A stretch of DNA of 64,000 bases from Rhodococcus jostii RHA1. Its GTDB lineage: Bacteria; Actinomycetota; Actinomycetes; Mycobacteriales; Mycobacteriaceae. The position numbers and the translations under genes were made by a program. The notes beneath the pieces are model-generated. The model was not told the DNA's origin, made no database searches, and saw nothing but the letters and a program-made list of their open reading frames with translations. The stretch lies in assembly GCF_000014565.1 (NCBI RefSeq), contig NC_008268.1, positions 6,142,501 through 6,206,500 of the forward strand. The letters run 5' to 3'. This document shows positions 35,153 through 43,580 of the stretch, in pieces; the stretch's first letter is position 1, and every line of letters begins with the position of its first letter.

Positions 35153-35578
35153 ATGAGTTTCGAGATCGTCAAGCGTGAGTCCGCCGACTTCGGCGGGCTG
35201 GTTCTGCCGCGCATGGAGCTGGGTTCGTCGGCGCACGCGAGCGATCTGATGAAGTTCACTCGGGAGCGCGTCCAGCAGCGTGGTGTCGAGGAACTGACCA
35301 CCGTTTACGTCGCCGTCCCGGATCTGGGGTGGACCGCGGTGATCGGATACCGGTGCATCGATGTCGGTCATCTCGAGATCGGTGACGTGCTGGTGCGTGT
35401 CCCGGCCGGCTTTTTCGCCAAGTTCACACCTGACGGGCGGTCATCCGACCCGATCGAAGACGTGTGGATTCAGGCCGAGCTGGCTGAGAAGGAAGGGCGC
35501 ATCGAGCGCGCCTACGCGGAGGAGATCGAGGTCTTCCGCGCGCCGAACAGCGTTGAGCTGTTCATTTCCCTCGCCTAA
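35153..35578 (+). CDS. GyrI-like / AraC effector-binding domain protein, paralogue
   Basis: 141 residues, clearly related to the preceding gene (shared start pattern F-x-IV-x-RE, then TVYVAVPDLGWTAVIGYRC and RVPAGFFAKFTPDG). It keeps the P-A-G-x-x-A-K-F element. Tandem paralogues suggest a heteromeric or ligand-diversified pair. Function is unknown beyond the domain assignment. Confidence 0.78.
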   Translation: MSFEIVKRESADFGGLVLPRMELGSSAHASDLMKFTRERVQQRGVEELTTVYVAVPDLGWTAVIGYRCIDVGHLEIGDVLVRVPAGFFAKFTPDGRSSDPIEDVWIQAELAEKEGRIERAYAEEIEVFRAPNSVELFISLA

Positions 35579-35771
35579 TTCCGGGTCGCCAATTACCGAC
35601 CTGAAGTTTGTTTTTGGGCCCATTCATGGCATCACAGGTGACAAATCTGGTGTAAACGCGGAAAATAGGTAGCCGCGGGGCTGTGACCGGGTTCGTCTGT
35701 CCAGTTCTTGGGGTCTTTACGTAACCCGTGAGTCCCCGGAATTGCCGCACCGACGCCCGATGGGAATACCA

Positions 35772-36548
35772 ATGTCTGTTGAACAGCTGACGAATCCGCA
35801 GATAGACGTCTGGTCGACGGAGACCATACTCGATCGAACTCTGAGTGTGTGGGATCCGCGGTCGGAGTGTCGCTTCGTCGTCGCCCGGCCCTCCGACGAG
35901 CCGACGCTCTGGGAAGAGTATCTCGAGGGAGCACTCGCCGGCTATCGCAAGTACGGCGCCGAGAAGGCGCTCGAGTACCAGCGGATTCAGGCCGGCGACA
36001 CCACCGCACTGTTCTTCGTCGCCATCGCACCGGACGGTTCGGTCGCAGCCGGCGTCCGCGCCCAGGGTCCGTATCTTGTCGCTGATCAGGCGCATGCGAT
36101 CACGGAATGGGGAACAGATCCCGGAGCTCCCGCCGTCCGCCGGATGATCGAGGACCGGCTTCCGTTCGGTGTCGTGGAAGCGAAGGGCGCGTGGGTGGCG
36201 GACACGGCCGCCAGGCGGGGTGAACTCGTCGGCGCATTGGGTCGCATAGCCACCTTCTCGATGGATCTGCTCGACGTCCAGTTCATGCTTGCGACCGCCG
36301 CATCCCACGTCCTGGACACGTGGCGAACCACCGGTGGCGTGGTGGCCGACCACATTGCTCCCGTGCCCTATCCGGATGACCGCTACGAGACGCGGCTGAT
36401 GTGGTGGGATCGGAGTAGGCGCAGGGGCCGCGCCGAATCCATGCAGCTGGCCCAACTGTTACTCACGACGTCCCGACCGACGCCGTCGGCAGGCATCGCG
36501 ACGGGGACGGGAGGAAACGTCGTCCGGCCGATGCGGAGCGTCTCGTGA
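35772..36548 (+). CDS. Conserved protein of the moeY/GGDEF-EAL cluster (Rv1356c-like position), function unknown
   Basis: 258 residues from the ATG at 35772; in-frame starts at 35742 (TTG) and 35760 exist, and the ribosome site is weak for all. The sequence is soluble, with an alternation of strands and helices reminiscent of acyltransferase (GNAT-like) folds: DPRSECRFVVARPSDEPTLWEEYLEGALAGYRKYG, then TTALFFVAIAPDGSVAAGVRAQGPY. I cannot assign a family. Its stop overlaps the GTG of the ThiF–nitroreductase gene (GTGA), and the GGDEF–EAL gene follows, the same order as mycobacterial Rv1356c–Rv1355c–Rv1354c, so the three probably work together. Confidence 0.7.
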   Translation: MSVEQLTNPQIDVWSTETILDRTLSVWDPRSECRFVVARPSDEPTLWEEYLEGALAGYRKYGAEKALEYQRIQAGDTTALFFVAIAPDGSVAAGVRAQGPYLVADQAHAITEWGTDPGAPAVRRMIEDRLPFGVVEAKGAWVADTAARRGELVGALGRIATFSMDLLDVQFMLATAASHVLDTWRTTGGVVADHIAPVPYPDDRYETRLMWWDRSRRRGRAESMQLAQLLLTTSRPTPSAGIATGTGGNVVRPMRSVS

Positions 36549-38674
36549 ACGAATCCCGCGGTGACTACACCGCCCTGCTGCTCGACGAGGACCACTCCGA
36601 GGACGCGGCGGTACTCGACCGCCTCCGCCGCGACCCCGCGGTGGTCTTCGTCGACCGGCTCGGCCAACAGATCGACAGCCTCCGTTCTCTCGTGCCCACA
36701 CCGGGACCCGGCGTGCTGGACGAGACTCCGGTGTGGGCGTACTACTCGTGGCGACGGACCGTGGTGCGTCTGCTCGGCCCCGCATCGTTCCGGCTGCTGC
36801 GGCTGGACCGGAATCGGAACAAGATCACCGCGCAGGAACAGGAACGCCTCAGAGACGTGACCGTGGGGATCGTCGGTCTGAGCGTCGGTCACGCGGTCGC
36901 GTTGGCTCTCACGCTGGAAGGTGCGTGTGGCGGTCTGCGGCTCGCGGACTTCGACACCCTCGAACTGTCCAACCTGAACCGGGTTCCCGGAACGGTTCTC
37001 GATCTCGGTGTGAACAAGTCCGTGGTCGCTGCCCGCCGTATCGCGGAGATCGACCCTTACGTCACGGTGACGTTGTGGGAGGACGGTCTCGACGTCGGGT
37101 CGGTGGCCGAATTCCTGGACGGCACGGACGTGGTGATCGACGAATGCGATTCCCTGGACGTGAAGGTATCCCTGCGGCGGGAGGCCCGCCGCAGGGGATT
37201 GCCGGTGCTGATGGCGACCAGTGACCGGGGGTTGCTGGACGTCGAGCGATACGACCTCGAACCCGATCGGCCCGTCTTCCACGGAGTGATCGGCGACGTC
37301 GACGTGGAGTCGCTGGCGGGGCTCGGCTCGCGGGACAAGATTCCGCTCGTCCTTCGGATTCTCGACGCCGGACAGCTGTCGGCGACGATGGCGGCGTCGT
37401 TGGTGGAGGTGGACGAAACCATCTCCACGTGGCCTCAGCTCGGGGGCGAGGTGCTGCTCGGCGGTGCGCAGGTCGCGGCGGCGGTGCGGCGCATCGGGCT
37501 CGGACAGCCGCTCGCATCGGGTCGGTGCCGCATGGATCTGGACGAGCGTCTCGATTCCCTCGCCGATCCACCGCCACCGCACGACCTGCCGGAGGAGCCC
37601 GAAGATCGTGCGGTGCCCGCAGCAGTCTCGGACGACGCCGTCGACGCCGTCGTGCATGCCGCGTCCCGCGCGCCGTCCGGCGGCAACGTCCAGCCGTGGA
37701 CGATCGCGGCGGACAACACGAGGCTGACCATTTCAGTGGCCCCTGAGTACACGACGGCCATGGACGTCGGTTACCGCGGCAGTTGTGTCGCGGTCGGCGC
37801 CGCGCTGCACAACGCCCGGATCGCCGCGTCGGCCGCCGGACTGCTCGGCGCCGTGACGGTCCACGACGGCGATGCCGGACTTCCCGCCGCCACGATGACG
37901 TTCGGCAGCGGGAACGACCGGGAACTCACCGACCGCTACGAACACATGCTCGACCGGACCACCAACCGCAGGCTGGGCGTGCCCCAGCCGTTGGACGACA
38001 CGCAGGCGGGACTTCTCGCGGAGGCGGTCTCGCGCGAGGGCGCACGCCTCTGCCTGGTGACCGACCGGGACGACATCTCGACGATCGGCGCCATTCTGGC
38101 GGAGTCGGACCGAATCCGATTCCTCACGCCGACCCTGCACCGCGAGATGATCGGCGAGTTGCGGTGGCCGCCGCTGGATTCGGTCGAGACCGGCATCGAC
38201 GTTCGTGCACTGGAACTCGATTCGGCGGAACTGTCGACCCTCGCGCTGCTGCGGAGACCCGAGGTAATGGAACGACTCGGCGCACTGGACGAGGGACGCG
38301 CGCTGGGCAAGTCCACCGCGGACCGTGTGGCGTCGAGCTCGGCTGTCGCGGTCGTCGCCATACCGGGCAGCACCCCTCGGGACTACGTGCGCGGCGGTGA
38401 GGCGACCGAGAGCGTGTGGATCCACGCCCAGGCGCTCGGGCTCGCCGTCCAGCCGATTTCACCTGTGTTTCTCTACGGTGTGGAAAGTGCGGAACTCGAA
38501 CAAGTCTCACCACGGTATGCGGCACCATTGGAGAGGCTGCGGGAGGAACTGTTCGACGTCGTCGGTGCGAAGGCGGGTGAAGCGCTCGCCATGGTGTTAC
38601 GGCTCAGCCATGCGCCGGGCCCGTCGGTTCGGAGCGAGCGGCTCGCCGACCGGGTTCGCAGGCGGATATCGTAA
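36545..38674 (+). CDS. moeY: ThiF/E1-like domain fused to nitroreductase domain (MoeY/Rv1355c-like)
   Basis: 709 residues, close to the roughly 715-residue mycobacterial protein. Residues about 95–260 are a ThiF/MoeB/E1 adenylating domain with ADFDTLELSNLNR (134–146), the family signature. The nucleotide loop reads GIVGLSVGHAVAL (108–120), less glycine-rich than usual. From about residue 355 a nitroreductase-like FMN domain begins (AASRAPSGGNVQPWTIAADN). The N-terminal 90 residues are unassigned. Despite the name, no MoaD-like substrate is nearby, so a molybdopterin role is doubtful. The fusion suggests activation of a C-terminal carboxylate coupled to flavin redox chemistry. Overlapping starts and stops tie it to its upstream neighbour. 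Confidence 0.85.
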   Translation: MNESRGDYTALLLDEDHSEDAAVLDRLRRDPAVVFVDRLGQQIDSLRSLVPTPGPGVLDETPVWAYYSWRRTVVRLLGPASFRLLRLDRNRNKITAQEQERLRDVTVGIVGLSVGHAVALALTLEGACGGLRLADFDTLELSNLNRVPGTVLDLGVNKSVVAARRIAEIDPYVTVTLWEDGLDVGSVAEFLDGTDVVIDECDSLDVKVSLRREARRRGLPVLMATSDRGLLDVERYDLEPDRPVFHGVIGDVDVESLAGLGSRDKIPLVLRILDAGQLSATMAASLVEVDETISTWPQLGGEVLLGGAQVAAAVRRIGLGQPLASGRCRMDLDERLDSLADPPPPHDLPEEPEDRAVPAAVSDDAVDAVVHAASRAPSGGNVQPWTIAADNTRLTISVAPEYTTAMDVGYRGSCVAVGAALHNARIAASAAGLLGAVTVHDGDAGLPAATMTFGSGNDRELTDRYEHMLDRTTNRRLGVPQPLDDTQAGLLAEAVSREGARLCLVTDRDDISTIGAILAESDRIRFLTPTLHREMIGELRWPPLDSVETGIDVRALELDSAELSTLALLRRPEVMERLGALDEGRALGKSTADRVASSSAVAVVAIPGSTPRDYVRGGEATESVWIHAQALGLAVQPISPVFLYGVESAELEQVSPRYAAPLERLREELFDVVGAKAGEALAMVLRLSHAPGPSVRSERLADRVRRRIS

Positions 38675-38688
38675 GGACAGGAGGGCCC

Positions 38689-40533
38689 GTGAACACCGAG
38701 AAGCAAACCGAAAAGCTCGAGACCCTGGTGACGACCGTGGCGTCCCGGCTCACGCCTGTCGATGCGGTCTCGTTCAAGCCCGTGGCCACCCGCGTGTTGC
38801 AGGATCTCGTGGAGCACTTCGAGGTCGACACCAGCTTCCTCCGGTTCACAGACCACGAGATCGCGGCGACGGTCCTGGTCGCGGAATACCCGCTCCGGCC
38901 CTTCATCCCAGACCCCGACCCGCTCGGCATCGTCTACTTCAAGGACGCCGACTCGACGTTCGCCCAGATCGAGCACCAGAAGGAAGTGGCCATCTTCCGG
39001 CCGGAGGTGTCCGGTCCGGATTACAACGAGCGGGTTCGCGAGGCGTCCGGGGTGCCGCAGGTGTCGCTCGCAGCCGTTCCGCTGCTGTCCGGTGACACGA
39101 CGACGGGCACGCTCGGATTCATCAAGTTCGGCGACCGCGACTGGACGCCGCCGGAGCTCGACGTCCTCAAGGCGATCGCCGCCCTGCTCGCCCAGGTTCA
39201 GGCGCGCATCGTCGTCGAGGAGCAGTTGCGCTACTCGGCCGACCACGATTCCCTCACCGGTCTCAGCAACCGGCGCGCGCTCTACCACCACCTGGACACT
39301 CGTCTCGCCGAGTCCGAAGCCGGGCCGGTCGCGATCCTGTTCCTCGACCTGGACCGGTTGAAGCCTCTCAACGACTTCTTCGGTCACGGAGCCGGTGACG
39401 GATTCATCTCGACGATCGCGGACCGGCTCAGATCGACCAGCCAGACCGACGACCTCGTTTCCCGGCTGGGCGGCGATGAATTCGTGCTCGTGCTCGGCGG
39501 ATCGGTGGGGCTGGAGGAGGCGGAGGTGCGGGCGCAGCACATCCGCGACGTCGTGACCGAGCGGGTGCGTCTCGGCCGCGAGGTGGTCAGCCGCAGCGTC
39601 AGTATCGGCGTCGCGGTCGGAATTCCGGGCAAGGCCACCACCAGTTCGCTCCTCAGCCAGGCCGACCAGGCCGTCATGGTCGCGAAGACCAAGGGTGGGA
39701 ACGCGATCAGCGTCTTCACCGACGAGATGCAGGAGGAGAGCGAGAAACGCAACATGATCGAGCTCAGTCTGCGTGCGGCCATCGCGGACGAGTCGCTGTT
39801 CCTCGAGTACCAGCCCGAGGTCGATTTGCGGACCGGCCGGATCATCGGGGTGGAGGCCCTGGTGCGGTGGAATCACCCGCTGCTCGGGTTGCTGCAGCCG
39901 GCGTCGTTCATCGACGTCGCCGAGGCGACGAATGTTGCGGGGGAGCTCGGGCGCTGGGTGATCCGGAAGGCCTGCCGGCAGTGGGCCGACTGGCGGTCGC
40001 AGGTGCCCGAGCTGGATCTGGATCTTCGCGTCAACGTCTCGCCGGGGCAGTTGGCCGGTCTGGATTTTCTCGACGTCGTCGCGAACGCGTTGACGGAATT
40101 CGACCTTCGGAAGGGCGCGCTGTGCCTGGAGATCACCGAGAACGCAGTGCTCAGTGATCTGACCTGGACGCGTGAAGCGCTCGAAGGTTTGCACGCGATG
40201 GACGTGGAGGTCGCGATCGACGACTTCGGCACCGGGTTCAGCTCCCTCAGCCACCTCAAGGCGCTGCCGGTGGGGACGCTGAAGATCGACAAAGGTTTCG
40301 TGATGAACCTGGATACCAACCCCGAGGATCGGGCGATCGTGAAGTCCATCATCGGTCTCGCCGAATCGTTCGGCCTGGAGCTGGTCGCGGAGGGCGTCGA
40401 GAACGTCGAGTCGGCCCGGCAACTCCTCGACATGGGATGCCATCGGGCGCAGGGCTTCCTGTTCAGCCGGCCGGTCTCGGCGGAGAAGATCGGTAAGTTG
40501 CTGGCGGCCGGAGCCATCGAGGTCGGGCTGTAG
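38689..40533 (+). CDS. GAF–GGDEF–EAL cyclic-di-GMP synthase/phosphodiesterase (Rv1354c-like)
   Basis: 614 residues, no membrane helices: an N-terminal GAF-like sensor (about 20–175), a GGDEF domain with intact GGDEF at 261–265, and an EAL domain with EAL at 389–391. EAL catalytic elements are all visible: RVNVSPGQL, LEITENAV, IDDFGTGFSSL, LKIDKGFV and AEGVENVE. Both activities are therefore possible in one protein. The inhibitory RxxD I-site before GGDEF is absent (QTDD at 252–255), so product feedback is not expected there. The GTG start has GGAGGG upstream. Placed between two polysaccharide-related regions, it may tune exopolysaccharide through cyclic-di-GMP. Confidence 0.95.
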   Translation: MNTEKQTEKLETLVTTVASRLTPVDAVSFKPVATRVLQDLVEHFEVDTSFLRFTDHEIAATVLVAEYPLRPFIPDPDPLGIVYFKDADSTFAQIEHQKEVAIFRPEVSGPDYNERVREASGVPQVSLAAVPLLSGDTTTGTLGFIKFGDRDWTPPELDVLKAIAALLAQVQARIVVEEQLRYSADHDSLTGLSNRRALYHHLDTRLAESEAGPVAILFLDLDRLKPLNDFFGHGAGDGFISTIADRLRSTSQTDDLVSRLGGDEFVLVLGGSVGLEEAEVRAQHIRDVVTERVRLGREVVSRSVSIGVAVGIPGKATTSSLLSQADQAVMVAKTKGGNAISVFTDEMQEESEKRNMIELSLRAAIADESLFLEYQPEVDLRTGRIIGVEALVRWNHPLLGLLQPASFIDVAEATNVAGELGRWVIRKACRQWADWRSQVPELDLDLRVNVSPGQLAGLDFLDVVANALTEFDLRKGALCLEITENAVLSDLTWTREALEGLHAMDVEVAIDDFGTGFSSLSHLKALPVGTLKIDKGFVMNLDTNPEDRAIVKSIIGLAESFGLELVAEGVENVESARQLLDMGCHRAQGFLFSRPVSAEKIGKLLAAGAIEVGL

Positions 40534-40644
40534 CTCGACTACCAGCCCGGTGCGTCGGTGAGTTCCAGACGAGTCGCGTGCGTCGGAGTTGCTGCTTGAT
40601 CGCGTTGCCAGGACAGCGTTACAGACCCAGGGTATGTTTATGCC

Positions 40645-40689
40645 CACACCGCAGTACCTCTTGTCTTGAATTGCCGGTGTGCGGTAACT
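40645..40689 (+). promoter_or_regulatory. Candidate promoter and inverted repeat before the carrier-protein operon
   Basis: A TTGTCT/GTAACT pair (40661–40666 and 40684–40689) has a 17-bp spacer. It is flanked by an inverted repeat, CACACCG (40645–40651) and CGGTGTG (40675–40681). It lies about 60 bp before the ATG at 40752 in an otherwise empty 218-bp gap. A second small repeat, AGTCGC…GCGACT, lies near 40712. Confidence 0.35.
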
Positions 40690-40751
40690 TCTCGAAGGGT
40701 TTGCTGGAGAGTCGCTGAGGGCGACTGTCGAAGACTGGAGCAGGGGGATCG

Positions 40752-41189
40752 ATGTCTGGTGGTTCTGTCTTGTCGATCCCCGAATCCCGTATCGGGTGCG
40801 ACGTGATGACGGTCGGGCACGTGCGAAGCAGCGTCGAGCGGTTCGGCGACCGCTACCTGACGAGAATCTTCACACCCCACGAACTGGAAACCTGCGAAGG
40901 ACCTGCGCGGGCCCAACGGCTGGCCGCCCGGTTCGCGGCCAAGGAGGCCGTGGTCAAGGTGTTGCGACCCGGGGACGTCGCCTTGCCGTGGCAGTCCATC
41001 GAGATCCGGCGCGAGAGCTGGGGCGGATGCGGAGTGCGCCTGTCCGGCAACGCATCGGACCTCGCCGAGCGGCAGGGGCTCGGTGGATTCGACGTTTCGA
41101 TCTCGCACGAGGCCGACGTCGCGATCGCGATGGTCACCGCGTCCCGGCTCGGCACCCCACCCCATCACCAAGGAGAACGCCACCCATGA
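40752..41189 (+). CDS. Holo-ACP synthase-like 4'-phosphopantetheinyl transferase (AcpS type)
   Basis: 145 residues. It has the two AcpS signatures: IGCDVMTVGHVRSSVERFG near residues 14–32 (normally GTDI…R) with the metal-binding Asp, and ARFAAKEAVVKVL near residues 59–71. It would transfer the phosphopantetheine arm of CoA to a carrier-protein serine, very probably the carrier protein encoded next, whose ATG overlaps its stop (ATGA). Fatty-acid-synthase AcpS is normally encoded elsewhere in actinobacteria, so this appears dedicated to the operon. The C-terminal tail is basic and His-rich. Confidence 0.88.
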   Translation: MSGGSVLSIPESRIGCDVMTVGHVRSSVERFGDRYLTRIFTPHELETCEGPARAQRLAARFAAKEAVVKVLRPGDVALPWQSIEIRRESWGGCGVRLSGNASDLAERQGLGGFDVSISHEADVAIAMVTASRLGTPPHHQGERHP

Positions 41190-41428
41190 GCGAGCAGACC
41201 ATCCGCAAGGTTCTCGGCGACCACGCCCGGCTGTCCGTCGATGCCGCGAGCATCGCCGTCGGCGCCGATCTCTACGAACTGGGTTTGACGTCGCACGCGA
41301 GCGTCAACGTCATGCTGGCGCTGGAGGATTCGTTCGACGTCGAGTTCCCCGACGAGCTGCTGCGCAAGAGCACGTTCGCGAGTGTGGATTCCATTCGGGG
41401 CGCACTCGTCGAACTCGGAGTGGCATGA
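41186..41428 (+). CDS. Acyl (aminoacyl) carrier protein
   Basis: 80 residues, the normal size of a free-standing carrier protein. The phosphopantetheine site is DLYELGLTSHASVNVML with Ser36 in GLTS; the usual form is D-S-L, and the T-S-H-A variant is what I recall from carrier proteins that partner amino acid:[carrier protein] ligases. Overlaps join it to the phosphopantetheinyl transferase upstream and the flavoprotein downstream. The likely cargo is a single amino acid attached by the ligase at 42630–43580. Confidence 0.9.
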   Translation: MSEQTIRKVLGDHARLSVDAASIAVGADLYELGLTSHASVNVMLALEDSFDVEFPDELLRKSTFASVDSIRGALVELGVA

Positions 41429-42633
41429 GCATCGCCCTGGGGAGCGACACCGGGATCGAGTCCGCGCAGTCGTGGGGACCGGCGGCGCGAGCCGAGAGGG
41501 TCGTGGCCGAGGTGGCTGCGCGCTGGGCCGTCGACGTCGATCGGGACGCGCGTTTTCCGCAGGAAGCGATCGACGCGCTCCGGGACCAGCGGTTGCTCTC
41601 GTGTGCCGTTCCCCCGGAACTGGGTGGCGAAGGCGCGACGCTTCGCGAACTGTGCACGATCGCCCGGACCCTCGGGCGCCACTGCGCCGCGACGGCGATG
41701 GTGTTCGCGATGCACCAGACCCAGATCCTCTCGCTCGTACGACATCCGGGTGGCGACGGCGTTTCCGGCGTCCTGCGTGACGTGGTCGCCGGGCAGTTCC
41801 TGCTGGCATCGGCCACGACGGAACTGGGCATCGGGGGCGACGTCCGGCGCAGCACGTGCGCGGTGGAGCAGTCCGGCGGGGTGGTGACGCTGGTCAAGAA
41901 TGCCCCCGTGATCTCCTACGGCGAGTACGCCGACGCGATCCTCGCGACCGCGCGGCGCACCCCCGACAGCCCGCCGAGCGACCAGGTGCTCGTCGTCTGC
42001 CGGCGTGCCGACGTGACGCTCGAGCGCACCGGTGACTGGAACACGCTGGGACTGCGCGGAACCTGCAGTCCCGGATTCGTGCTGCGTGCCACCACGACAC
42101 CCGATCTCGTCGTCGCCGATCCCTATGCGGAGATCTCGGCGGCGACGATGCTCCCGGTGTCGCACTCGGTGTGGTCGGCCGTGTGGCTCGGCATCGCCGA
42201 CGCGGCGGTGGAGAAGGCGCGGCGGTGCGTGCGAGCGGCCGCGCGTAAGCAGCCGGGCGTGGCCTCGCCCGCGGCATCGCGTCTCGCCGAGGCGGCCGCT
42301 GTGCACCAGCAGTTCTCGGACATCGTGTTCGCGGCGGCCCGCCGGTTCGACGACGCCGATGCGGCGCCCCCCGGTTCGCCGGAGGCCGAAATCGCGGGTG
42401 GAGTGGGCTATTCGCTGGCGATGAACAACCTGAAGGTGACGGCGTCGACGCTGGTTGTCGACCTGGTCGGCAGAGCCCTGCTGATCTGCGGGATCGCCGG
42501 CTACCGGGAAGACACGGAGTACTCGCTCGGCCGGCACCTGCGCGATGCGCACGGAGCGGCCGTCATGGTCAACAACGATCGAATCATGGCTAACTCGGCG
42601 CAGATGGCCACGGCATACCGGGGGACGATATGA
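41425..42633 (+). CDS. Acyl-CoA dehydrogenase-like flavoprotein
   Basis: 402 residues with the acyl-CoA dehydrogenase fold order: a helical N-domain (RDQRLLSCAVPPELGGEGATLRELC), the middle strand domain (LASATTELGIGGDVRRSTCAVE; the usual A-x-TE-x-xxG element is kept) and a C-terminal helical domain. The middle domain is the FAD-binding part. The operon suggests it oxidises a carrier-bound amino acid or acyl group rather than acyl-CoA, as seen with flavoproteins in peptide-antibiotic pathways; that is inference. The catalytic base could not be identified. Its ATG overlaps the carrier-protein stop. Confidence 0.85.
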   Translation: MSIALGSDTGIESAQSWGPAARAERVVAEVAARWAVDVDRDARFPQEAIDALRDQRLLSCAVPPELGGEGATLRELCTIARTLGRHCAATAMVFAMHQTQILSLVRHPGGDGVSGVLRDVVAGQFLLASATTELGIGGDVRRSTCAVEQSGGVVTLVKNAPVISYGEYADAILATARRTPDSPPSDQVLVVCRRADVTLERTGDWNTLGLRGTCSPGFVLRATTTPDLVVADPYAEISAATMLPVSHSVWSAVWLGIADAAVEKARRCVRAAARKQPGVASPAASRLAEAAAVHQQFSDIVFAAARRFDDADAAPPGSPEAEIAGGVGYSLAMNNLKVTASTLVVDLVGRALLICGIAGYREDTEYSLGRHLRDAHGAAVMVNNDRIMANSAQMATAYRGTI

Positions 42634-43580
42634 GTACGGATACAGCAGTGGAACGGGAAGAGACGAGCGAACTCGAGCGGGCCCGGCGTGCCTTCCGGGC
42701 GGAACTGCTGGACGCCGGACTCCTGGTGGACACGTCCGTCGCCGGCCTATACGGACGGTCGGGGTTGTTCGAGGACATCGTCGACGGCATCGACGCGGTC
42801 GTGCGAGCAGCAGGGCCGGGCGCGTCCGCTGCCCGATTCCGGTTTCCTCCGGTGTTCCCGCGCACCAGTTTCGAGCGCACCGACTACATCGCGTCGTTCC
42901 CCAACCTGACCGGGGCGATCAACACGTTCACCGGCACCAACGCCGAGCACGCCCAACTGCTGGCGGCGCGAGCCGACGGTGAGAGCTGGGACAAGTGGCT
43001 CGAACCGACCGATACGGTGCTGGTGTCGGCGGCGTGCCACCCCGCGTACCCGATGTTCACGGGTGTGTTGCCGGACGGCGGTGCGCTGCTCGACGTGTAC
43101 GGCTACTGCTTCCGGCACGAGCCGGCGTTCGATCCCGCCCGCATGCAGGCGTTCCGGATGCACGAGTTCGTGCAGATCGGCACGGCGGACCAGGCCGCGA
43201 CCCACCGTGATTCGTGGATCGAGCGCGGGCTCGAGGTGCTGTCCGACCTGTGGCTGGACGCCACGCCGGTGGTCGCCAATGACCCGTTCTTCGGCAGGGT
43301 CGGACGCATGCTCGCCGCCAACCAGCGCGAGGAGAACCTCAAGACCGAGCTCACGGTGCGCCTGTACGGCGATCTCGACGAGGGGACCGCCGTCGTCTCG
43401 TGCAACTGCCATCAGGACCACTTCGGTGTCACGTTCGACATCGCCACCGCGGACGGCGGCGTCGCCCACAGTGCGTGCGTGGGATTCGGGATGGAACGCA
43501 TCGCGCTCGCGATGCTGCGGACCCACGGCATGGACCCGTCGCGCTGGCCGAGTGCGGTGAAATCCCGGATGTCGCTGTGA
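42630..43580 (+). CDS. Amino acid:[carrier protein] ligase, truncated seryl-tRNA-synthetase-like
   Basis: 316 residues of class II aminoacyl-tRNA synthetase catalytic core without the tRNA-binding arm. Motif 2 is FRHE (161–164), motif 3 is GFGMERIAL (286–294). The three zinc ligands of atypical SerRS are present as C136 (SAACHP), E179 (MHEF) and C283 (SACVGF). Proteins with this exact layout in Bradyrhizobium and Agrobacterium activate glycine or alanine and load it on a small carrier protein instead of tRNA (Mocibob and colleagues). The carrier protein lies two genes upstream. Overlapping ATGA/TGATG junctions bind it to its neighbours. Amino acid specificity is not predicted. Confidence 0.9.
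   Translation: MSTDTAVEREETSELERARRAFRAELLDAGLLVDTSVAGLYGRSGLFEDIVDGIDAVVRAAGPGASAARFRFPPVFPRTSFERTDYIASFPNLTGAINTFTGTNAEHAQLLAARADGESWDKWLEPTDTVLVSAACHPAYPMFTGVLPDGGALLDVYGYCFRHEPAFDPARMQAFRMHEFVQIGTADQAATHRDSWIERGLEVLSDLWLDATPVVANDPFFGRVGRMLAANQREENLKTELTVRLYGDLDEGTAVVSCNCHQDHFGVTFDIATADGGVAHSACVGFGMERIALAMLRTHGMDPSRWPSAVKSRMSL

Noticed and set aside
35579..35771. Possible c-di-GMP riboswitch upstream of the GGDEF-linked operon
   Set aside because: The 190-bp gap does not show a GEMM-like fold or conserved tetraloop pairing that I can draw; only weak promoter-like hexamers are present.
38473..40647. 724-codon minus-strand frame
   Set aside because: Antisense to the GGDEF–EAL gene, whose catalytic motifs are intact; the antisense product has biased composition.
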